Shown here in pieces: positions 1-4,625 of a DNA stretch of 7,023 nucleotides. A program made the translations under genes and the position numbers. Source of the stretch: Planctomycetaceae bacterium. Its GTDB lineage: Bacteria > Planctomycetota > Planctomycetia > Pirellulales > Thermoguttaceae. The stretch's first letter is position 1; every line of letters starts with the position of its first letter. Under the pieces are notes generated by a model, which saw only the letters and a program-made list of their open reading frames with translations, did no database searches and was not told the DNA's origin. The stretch is from the NCBI GenBank assembly GCA_031288765.1, contig JAITQV010000558.1, positions 1-7,023 of the forward strand, read 5' to 3'.

Positions 1-18
1 GGTCAAAGGGTTCAAGAA

Positions 19-1455
19 TTAAAACGATTCACGAAGGTAGATTGTAATAAAATTTTCACCGGGTTTCAACTCTATTGTTTGAACATTGGAATGTCGGGCG
101 TTGGAATACTTTGTTGTTGATGTTGCATTGTCAACTATTTCACATTCGGCAAAACCGTAAGCAAAGATTTTTCGGATACCGGGGATAAGATTGCGAAACG
201 TGATTTCGTTCATTGTATCACCTTGTATTTCGACGATAGGCAAGAAGTTATCCGGTTCTATTTTGTTCCACTCAATAGGGGCATTTGTTGTGTCGGGATA
301 AAAATAAAATAAATTCGGGCTAATTTTATCGGGATCAGGATACAGTGCGGTTACAGCGCGGGCGATAGTTTTTTTTAGTGTGTTATTAGTGGGTTCTGTT
401 TCGACATAAGGGAAAAAAACGGTAACACGGAGTCGATTTAAACCGTTAGTACGTGGAAGCCAAACCCATTCCCGACCAGCCTTGTCAATAAAAGTTTCAT
501 TTCGTTTCCAAACAATCGGTTCATTATCCGACGGAGTTGTTGCAGAATGATCGGATGTACAGACATACAGGTCGTCATTACTATCTTTAATGAGTGAACC
601 GGTTTTATAAATTGTATTTGGGTCATAAGCTTTAACATTGTCATTTGTAGGATATTCTTTAACTTGTAATGGTGGTTGCCAAGTTGCCGGAGTGGTTGAG
701 GAATCGCGCAGCAAGATATTGACGCGCAAGGTTGCAAAGACTTGTGAATAATGAAATTTTTTTATATCATCGGCATTTTGCCATGCGGTAGCGGTAGATG
801 TTTTTTGGGAAGTATCATCGAATTGATCATCTTCGCCGAAACTTCCGAATTTCAGAATTGTTTTTTCAGGAATATTCAAGATTGTTGTTGTATTGGGAAG
901 AACAACCGTAAATTCTTCTTCGATTTCATCAAAATTATCCCAATTTTGAATTGGATTATCGGATTTAGGATTGGCGGCATGAAAATCATTTCCGAAGCCG
1001 TCGTAGAGTTTTTTGTTTGTAACATTTAGGTAGGAACCTTTCCAACCGCCGCTCAAAGTTACAATGATTCCTTCCGGTTTATTAAGTTTTTTTGTATTTG
1101 TAATTTCGTCATTGTAACCGTTGTAAAGAATGACAGGGTCATTTGTTTTCCGGTCGAACAGTTCGGAATCCCAAAGTTCGCTAAGGATAATTCCGCTGTT
1201 GTCTTTATTGTTGTCGTGTATCATTACCGGCAAACGTCCCATATCGTTTAGGAATCTGCTGTTTTGTGTATTATTTCCGATGATGGCGTTTTCGATTTGT
1301 TCGAGTTTATTCCGTGTAACGGTTTGTCGGGCGGCGGAATTCATTTCGCCGACGAAGCTTAGCGTCATTCCCGCCAACGCCGCCAAAATCCCCAACACCA
1401 CCACTAATTCAATCAGTGTCATTCCGTTATTGGGGCGGGTCAAATTGAACTTCAT
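19..1455 (-). CDS. Large prepilin-type protein (GspG-like pseudopilin N-terminus, long C-terminal region)
   Basis: With the ATG at 1455 the product is 478 aa. It opens with an 11-residue basic leader ending in Gly, then MTLIELVVVLGILAALAG, a class III (type IV pilin) processing site with Glu at mature position 5 followed by a hydrophobic helix. Such proteins are cleaved by a prepilin peptidase and built into inner-membrane pseudopili or pili. Around residues 136-155 it has GGWKGSYLN followed by LYDGFGNDF, resembling the GspG pattern GWRGPYL...DPWGNP. At about residues 277-317, YDPNTIYKTGSLIKDSN, LYVC, H and a final VW recall CBM5/12-like folds. At 478 aa it is far longer than a normal pseudopilin (about 140-200 aa). 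The reading frame continues upstream to 1623, but that stretch lies inside the preceding prepilin gene and would put some 67 residues before the cleavage site, so 1455 is preferred; ATG 1503 is possible. No Shine-Dalgarno is seen. It overlaps the upstream gene by 29 bp, suggesting coupled translation. Its substrate is unknown. Confidence 0.85.
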   Translation of the reverse strand: MKFNLTRPNNGMTLIELVVVLGILAALAGMTLSFVGEMNSAARQTVTRNKLEQIENAIIGNNTQNSRFLNDMGRLPVMIHDNNKDNSGIILSELWDSELFDRKTNDPVILYNGYNDEITNTKKLNKPEGIIVTLSGGWKGSYLNVTNKKLYDGFGNDFHAANPKSDNPIQNWDNFDEIEEEFTVVLPNTTTILNIPEKTILKFGSFGEDDQFDDTSQKTSTATAWQNADDIKKFHYSQVFATLRVNILLRDSSTTPATWQPPLQVKEYPTNDNVKAYDPNTIYKTGSLIKDSNDDLYVCTSDHSATTPSDNEPIVWKRNETFIDKAGREWVWLPRTNGLNRLRVTVFFPYVETEPTNNTLKKTIARAVTALYPDPDKISPNLFYFYPDTTNAPIEWNKIEPDNFLPIVEIQGDTMNEITFRNLIPGIRKIFAYGFAECEIVDNATSTTKYSNARHSNVQTIELKPGENFITIYLRESF

Positions 1456-2059
1456 TTTCGAGAAGTTGCCGGTAATATTTTTTGTTTTCAGTTTCAATTT
1501 CATTTTTGATTGTAGTAAGTTTTGTAAAATCGGTATAGGGATAAACCAGCCATAATTGATGAATTTCAGTTGTGAAGTCGGAGGCATTGGGTGCAAGAAT
1601 TTCGCCTTTATTTTTTGTTGCAAGTATGCGGTAATAATCGGCTGGGAAATTGGGATTATTTTGAGGGCAACAGATCACCGGAACTTTGGCATTACCATTT
1701 TCTTGTTGACCGATGGAAACGGGATCAATTGACCGTGTATCTTCTTGGATGAGATAGGCGCCTCGCCAACCGCGTTGGCGGTCATTCTCCCAAGGGTCAA
1801 ATGAAAACTCATTATCAATTTCCTTTGTCAGCAGGACGGCAACTCCGTATTGGGCAACTGTTTGATAATCTTCCGGTTTTAACGTACAATCGTTTTTGAA
1901 GCGGAAAAAAGCCCGTTGAATTTCTGCCATTTCCGACTGAATAATGGTTTCGGCGACTTCTTTTTTATCACCGGCAAGATTGGGGAGGACAATCATGGCG
2001 ATACCGGCGAGCAGAGCGATTACAATGAGGAGTTCGATTAAGGTAAAAGCGGGTTTCAT
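1427..2059 (-). CDS. Prepilin-type N-terminal cleavage/methylation protein (GspG-like pseudopilin)
   Basis: This 210-aa protein begins MKPA then FTLIELLIVIALLAGIAM, a very short leader and a prepilin hydrophobic helix (residues 5-25) with the conserved Glu at mature position 5. The residue before the cut is Ala rather than the usual Gly, which some prepilin peptidases tolerate. After the helix comes a charged amphipathic stretch (30-57), then FDPW (87-90) and GWRGAYL (97-103), the same motif found in the next gene, and a Cys pair at 130-131. The His-x9-Asp-Gly C-terminal signature of planctomycete DUF1559 pilin-like proteins is absent, so I call it GspG-like. It is the first gene of a two-gene unit, and its last 29 bp overlap the next start. 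A heptamer tandem repeat ends 4 nt before the ATG where a ribosome-binding site would be. Role inferred: a minor or major subunit of a type II secretion or pilus-like machine. Confidence 0.88.
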   Translation of the reverse strand: MKPAFTLIELLIVIALLAGIAMIVLPNLAGDKKEVAETIIQSEMAEIQRAFFRFKNDCTLKPEDYQTVAQYGVAVLLTKEIDNEFSFDPWENDRQRGWRGAYLIQEDTRSIDPVSIGQQENGNAKVPVICCPQNNPNFPADYYRILATKNKGEILAPNASDFTTEIHQLWLVYPYTDFTKLTTIKNEIETENKKYYRQLLENEVQFDPPQ

Positions 2060-2063
2060 AATT

Positions 2064-2094
2064 TAGTTGATAGTTAGTAGTTAATAGTTAATAG
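2064..2094. repeat. Heptamer tandem repeat before prepilin start
   Basis: On the plus strand the units are TAGTTGA, TAGTTAG, TAGTTAA, TAGTTAA and a partial TAG, about 4.4 copies of a 7-bp unit. The array ends 4 nt upstream of the ATG at 2059 of the first prepilin gene, so in the minus-strand transcript it fills the leader and replaces any Shine-Dalgarno sequence. Heptanucleotide repeats of this kind can gain or lose units by slippage. Confidence 0.85.
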
Positions 2095-2147
2095 ACCTTT
2101 TCACTAACTTACCAATATGGTATCTATTCAGTCCGCTATCCCGAAAA

Positions 2148-2246
2148 GAGGGCTGAAAGCCCTCAATATAATAGTTGTTTGGATTGCCTATCGGCAAGCG
2201 GCGGTAGGTGAAAGCCTTTTGGCGAAGGGTTTTCACCCACCGCCGC
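2148..2246. repeat. Intergenic array of three hairpins
   Basis: Three inverted repeats lie nearly end to end. The first is a perfect 7-bp stem (2148-2154 with 2158-2164, loop GAA) containing GGGCTGAAAGCCC. The second is a perfect 5-bp stem (2184-2188 with 2193-2197). The third is a long stem (2198-2213 with 2231-2246): 15 of 16 positions pair as DNA, and the odd pair becomes a G-U wobble in minus-strand RNA. CCTT/AAGG can pair again inside its loop. I recall GGGCTGAAAGCCC hairpins as frequent intergenic repeats in planctomycetes. The long stem starts 20 nt after the transferase stop, but no T-run follows, so it is not a textbook intrinsic terminator; it could still protect or end the transcript. 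A further small palindrome, TACCA-ATA-TGGTA, sits at 2110-2122. Confidence 0.75.
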
Positions 2247-2266
2247 CATTGTTTATTATTAGACGA

Positions 2267-3370
2267 TTATTTTCTTCCGGCATGTTCTATGATGCCAATA
2301 AGAAATAAAAGAAGGAATGTTTGTAAAAAAATCAACGAGGCTCCAAGAAAATTGACCTGATACAATAACAATGAACCAAGACAACAAATGGTCGTTGTCA
2401 GATAAACCGTTAAAACAGATTGTGTTTTTGAAAATCCAAGATCAACCAGTCGGTGTGAAAAATGGTTTTTGTCGCCGATAAACGGACTTTTTCCGTTGCG
2501 AATCCGTATCAGAATAACAGTTGTGGTATCATAAACCGGAACCGCAAAAACCAACAATGGAACATATATCGTTTGAGCGGCACCGCCGTAACCGGCAAAT
2601 GTGGCGGTTAATGTCGATACCGCTAAAAGAAAACCAATAAAATAAGCACCGCCGTTGCCCATAAACATGGAAGCACGAAACGGATTGTTGTACATTAAAA
2701 AACCGGCAATTGCTCCGACCAGAATAAATAAGAATCCCGCAACAAAAAATTGCGGCTGCTGCGACAAGGGATTCGGTACAAGAAACATCACCACCGCAAG
2801 AAATAAACCGCAAATCGCCGCTATGCCCGCCGAAAGTCCGTTCATATTATCCAGCATGTTGAACGAATTGATAAGTCCGGCAATCCAGAGAACACTCAGA
2901 ATATTTGTAAGAATCGGCGAATCAATAAAAATGGTCAACCGCCAACCGTGATAAACGGCAAGTACCGCTACAAAAATATGAACACCAAAACGGAATATCC
3001 AATTTAAATTGAAACGGTCATCCAATGTACCAAGAATAAGCAGAATACTGCCAAGTCCAAGCAATGTCCAAAGTTGACCGCTCCGATAAATAAGACCGTC
3101 AAGATGAACCGTAATTGTTGCCGGAAATAATAACCGCAATGTTTCAAACCGCAACAAAAAAATAAGACAAAGCTGACAAAGAATAAATGTTATTAAAACA
3201 CTCAGTCCAATTCCCAAACCGCCGCCGGTAGGAATTGGTTTTGTATGAATTTTCCGTTCGCCGGGGCGGTCAATCAATCCCCAGTAAGGAGCAAAATACC
3301 GTATTTGCCGGCATGTCAACACACTTAAAAAAAACGCAATAAAAAATGTAATAATATAAATGGGAAACAT
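2267..3370 (-). CDS. Undecaprenyl-phosphate sugar-1-phosphate transferase homologue (WecA/MraY, glycosyltransferase 4 family)
   Basis: This polytopic membrane protein is 367 aa from the ATG at 3370. The family moves a sugar-1-phosphate from a UDP-sugar to undecaprenyl phosphate at the inner face of the cytoplasmic membrane, starting cell-wall, O-antigen or exopolysaccharide synthesis. Visible motifs are DRPGERKIH (34-42) followed by PIPTGGG, LDD (116-118, the Mg-binding Asp pair), NSFNMLDNMNGLSAG (168-182), MGNGGAYFIGF (237-247) and DKNHFSHRL (300-308), separated by hydrophobic segments. Two positions normally Asp are Asn: the second acid of the DGxDG-like loop (N177) and the MGD motif (N239). 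A longer frame reaches a TTG at 3457, but those 29 residues are encoded in part by the degraded repeat at 3421-3592 and precede the first membrane helix, so ATG 3370 is preferred. The WecA-like form is favoured over true MraY by the DxNHxxHRL ending. The sugar substrate is unknown and activity is uncertain. Confidence 0.85.
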   Translation of the reverse strand: MFPIYIITFFIAFFLSVLTCRQIRYFAPYWGLIDRPGERKIHTKPIPTGGGLGIGLSVLITFILCQLCLIFLLRFETLRLLFPATITVHLDGLIYRSGQLWTLLGLGSILLILGTLDDRFNLNWIFRFGVHIFVAVLAVYHGWRLTIFIDSPILTNILSVLWIAGLINSFNMLDNMNGLSAGIAAICGLFLAVVMFLVPNPLSQQPQFFVAGFLFILVGAIAGFLMYNNPFRASMFMGNGGAYFIGFLLAVSTLTATFAGYGGAAQTIYVPLLVFAVPVYDTTTVILIRIRNGKSPFIGDKNHFSHRLVDLGFSKTQSVLTVYLTTTICCLGSLLLYQVNFLGASLIFLQTFLLLFLIGIIEHAGRK

Positions 3371-3420
3371 GAATGGAATTATAAAAATTGACCGGAACTT
3401 CTTTTTTGTATTACGGTATG

Positions 3421-3592
3421 AGTTAGGCAGTATAAGTATGTTGACGTACAACTTCAAAGTTAGTTTATTTATAGGGAATAGGACACAAAACTATTTTTTT
3501 GTTATTGTATTCACGTTGTATCCTCAAAAAATAAACTTGTGATCTTATCAATTTACTAATTTCCATGTGTTCTGTGGTTAAATAGACAGTTA
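3421..3592 (-). mobile_element. Degraded MITE-like element, copy A (inverted relative to copy B)
   Basis: Read on the minus strand from 3592, this matches copy B read on the plus strand from 4400. It starts with the same TAACTGTCTATT end, then TTAACCACAGAA. It lacks about 10 nt of the decamer-like part of the terminal repeat, and then shares a 24-nt identical run (3526-3549 with 4455-4478), GGATACAA, GAATACAATAA, CTATAAATAAACTAAC and TTGTACGT. Similarity fades near 3421, possibly with faint traces to about 3411, and the second terminal repeat is not recognisable. The outer end starts 2 nt after the stop codon of the glycosylase-like gene. No transposase is encoded. Confidence 0.8.
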
Positions 3593-3594
3593 TG

Positions 3595-4254
3595 TTAATA
3601 CGTTTCATTTTTGCCGAGTCCGAATTTTTCACGGTAATAATCGACTTTGAAATCATAAAGCGGTGTTGGCGAATGGGCATATTTCGACTGATTTTTCCGG
3701 TAAATTTCCGATTGGGCTAATGCAATATTTGCGGCTCCCGACGGCGAATAAAGAATACTCAACTTGACCGAATGTCCGAAAACATCCGCTTCCAGTTGAA
3801 CTTCCCGACGAAAACGAATATCCGGCGTGATTTTACGTCCCAACATGTCAACATAAAAAAGTTTAAACGCATTTGTTTTACCAAAACCGCTCATAAAAAG
3901 AACTTCGCTTATTTTACTGTTTCGTATTTGTTGAAGCAATTCCGTGTTGAGGCGCGTCGGTATCAAATCACTATCCGCCCACGACGTTGATTTTCGGTTA
4001 CACTCTCGAACCGTATCACTAACCGCTATCTTGTGCCGTTGCAGAAATTTCAAAATACCCGAAAGTGTAATCGGTTGACCGATTTCTCCGCCTGATGCCC
4101 GTTGAAGCAACTCCCATAAACTTAATCTGCTGCCGTAAAAGAACGGAATTTTGAACTCGTTTGTGTTATGCGGATGAATTGTTCCCACAATTACTTTTTC
4201 GCTATTCGGATCAACCGGATAAAGATCAAGATATTGATGAATTGTTGTAATCAT
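3595..4254 (-). CDS. Uracil-DNA glycosylase superfamily protein, unassigned subfamily
   Basis: This 219-aa soluble protein has the order of motifs expected of the UDG fold. A first strand loop reads VIVGTIHPHN (21-30, the place of the GxxPG/GxDPY motif). FFYGSRLSLWELL (38-50) resembles the FYGxxxNxFW helix of Mug and hypoxanthine-DNA glycosylases. AVSDTVRECNRKSTS (77-91) resembles the WDVLxxCxRxGS segment of family 6. A strand, EVLFMSGFGKTNAF (117-130), follows, then a late loop, YSPSGAAN (169-176), like the (H/S)PSxxxAN motif. I recall similar proteins annotated only as 'uracil DNA glycosylase superfamily', often in Bacteroidota. Members excise deaminated bases in repair, but the substrate of this one is unknown, and neither the usual catalytic Asp nor Asn in motif 1 is evident. 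The gene sits alone between two inverted copies of a repeat element. No clear ribosome-binding site or promoter is visible. Confidence 0.7.
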   Translation of the reverse strand: MITTIHQYLDLYPVDPNSEKVIVGTIHPHNTNEFKIPFFYGSRLSLWELLQRASGGEIGQPITLSGILKFLQRHKIAVSDTVRECNRKSTSWADSDLIPTRLNTELLQQIRNSKISEVLFMSGFGKTNAFKLFYVDMLGRKITPDIRFRREVQLEADVFGHSVKLSILYSPSGAANIALAQSEIYRKNQSKYAHSPTPLYDFKVDYYREKFGLGKNETY

Positions 4255-4286
4255 GGATGATACGGTAATATGTTGTCAAAAAGGAA

Positions 4287-4352
4287 TCATTCCGTTTCGC
4301 CGAAAGAACAACCGAAGAGAAGACCAAAAAATAAAGTAATTTTGTTCCGCAT
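4287..4352 (-). CDS. Tiny lipoprotein-signal-like ORF (21 aa), possible remnant
   Basis: From ATG 4352 to TGA 4287 the frame reads MRNKITLFFGLLFGCSFGETE. It has a basic start, a hydrophobic core and LFGC followed by Ser, which fits the lipobox for lipoprotein signal peptidase with Cys15 as the lipidated residue. Only six residues follow the Cys. It could be a very small lipoprotein or the remaining signal peptide of a truncated gene. GGAA lies 8 nt before the ATG. It sits 32 nt upstream of the glycosylase-like gene and 47 nt from the edge of element copy B. A match this short can arise by chance. Confidence 0.3.
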   Translation of the reverse strand: MRNKITLFFGLLFGCSFGETE

Positions 4353-4399
4353 CACCGGATTCCGCAACAACAAATCCGTTTATCACGGCGGTTTATTTG

Positions 4400-4448
4400 T
4401 AACTGTCTATTTTTATTAACCACAGAATACACGGAACACACGGGAAAT
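4400..4448 (+). repeat. Left terminal inverted repeat of copy B
   Basis: Begins TAACTGTCTATTTTTATTAA and continues into the CACGGAACA-like short units. It is 2 nt longer than its partner at 4576-4622 because of an extra TT. Confidence 0.8.
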
Positions 4449-4575
4449 TAGTGAGATAAGATCACAAGTTTATTTTTTAAGGATACAAAATGAATACAAT
4501 AAAAAAACATTTTTGCGTCCTATTTTCTATAAATAAACTAACCTTGAAATTGTACGTAAACATTATTACTATTAC

Positions 4576-4622
4576 ATATTCCGTGTATTTCGTGTGTTCA
4601 GTGGTTAATAAATAGACAATTA
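4576..4622 (-). repeat. Right terminal inverted repeat of copy B
   Basis: Read on the minus strand it begins TAATTGTCTATTTATTAACC and pairs with 4448-4400. In a transcript running out of the kinase-like gene the two repeats could fold into a long stem immediately after the stop codon. Confidence 0.8.
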
Positions 4623-4625
4623 CGT

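Larger units (their letters stand above)
4400..4622 (+). mobile_element. MITE-like element, copy B, with both terminal inverted repeats
   Basis: This is a 223-bp non-coding unit. Its left end (4400-4448) and the reverse complement of its right end (4576-4622) match at 40 of 47 aligned positions with one 2-nt gap. Both ends begin with TA, as does the end of copy A, so TA may be a target-site duplication of the IS630/Tc1 kind or simply part of the terminal repeat. Inside the ends is a 9-10 bp rhythm (CACAGAATA, CACGGAACA, CACGGGAAAT) like the widespread TTAACCACAGAGAACACAGAG-type repeats I recall from environmental bacteria. The right end lies 3 nt after the kinase-like gene's stop. The interior holds a 41-codon ORF with no known relative (4490-4615). 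No transposase is present, so movement would need enzymes from elsewhere. Confidence 0.78.

Noticed and set aside
751..1555. Plus-strand frames of 92 and 141 codons
   Set aside because: They are shadows of the prepilin genes on the other strand and show no recognisable domain.
1456..1623. N-terminal extension of the large prepilin to position 1623
   Set aside because: It lies within the coding sequence of the upstream prepilin, would place about 67 residues before the prepilin cleavage site, and has no ribosome-binding site.
1427..2059. DUF1559-type planctomycete pilin-like protein
   Set aside because: The His-x9-Asp-Gly C-terminal signature is absent and the GW(R/K)G-x-YL motif points to a GspG-like protein.
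4251..4279. TTGACA upstream of the glycosylase-like gene
   Set aside because: The correct spacing puts the -10 box on top of the start codon; the nearest TATCAT is only 11 bp away.
4490..4615. 41-codon ORF inside element copy B, preceded by AAGGA
   Set aside because: In copy A the corresponding frame starts with GTG and stops after seven codons, and the last codons fall in the terminal repeat, so coding is not conserved. I treat it as chance.
3421..4622. Complete composite transposon
   Set aside because: No transposase is encoded between or within the two repeat copies and one copy is eroded, so only a non-autonomous or relic arrangement is supported.
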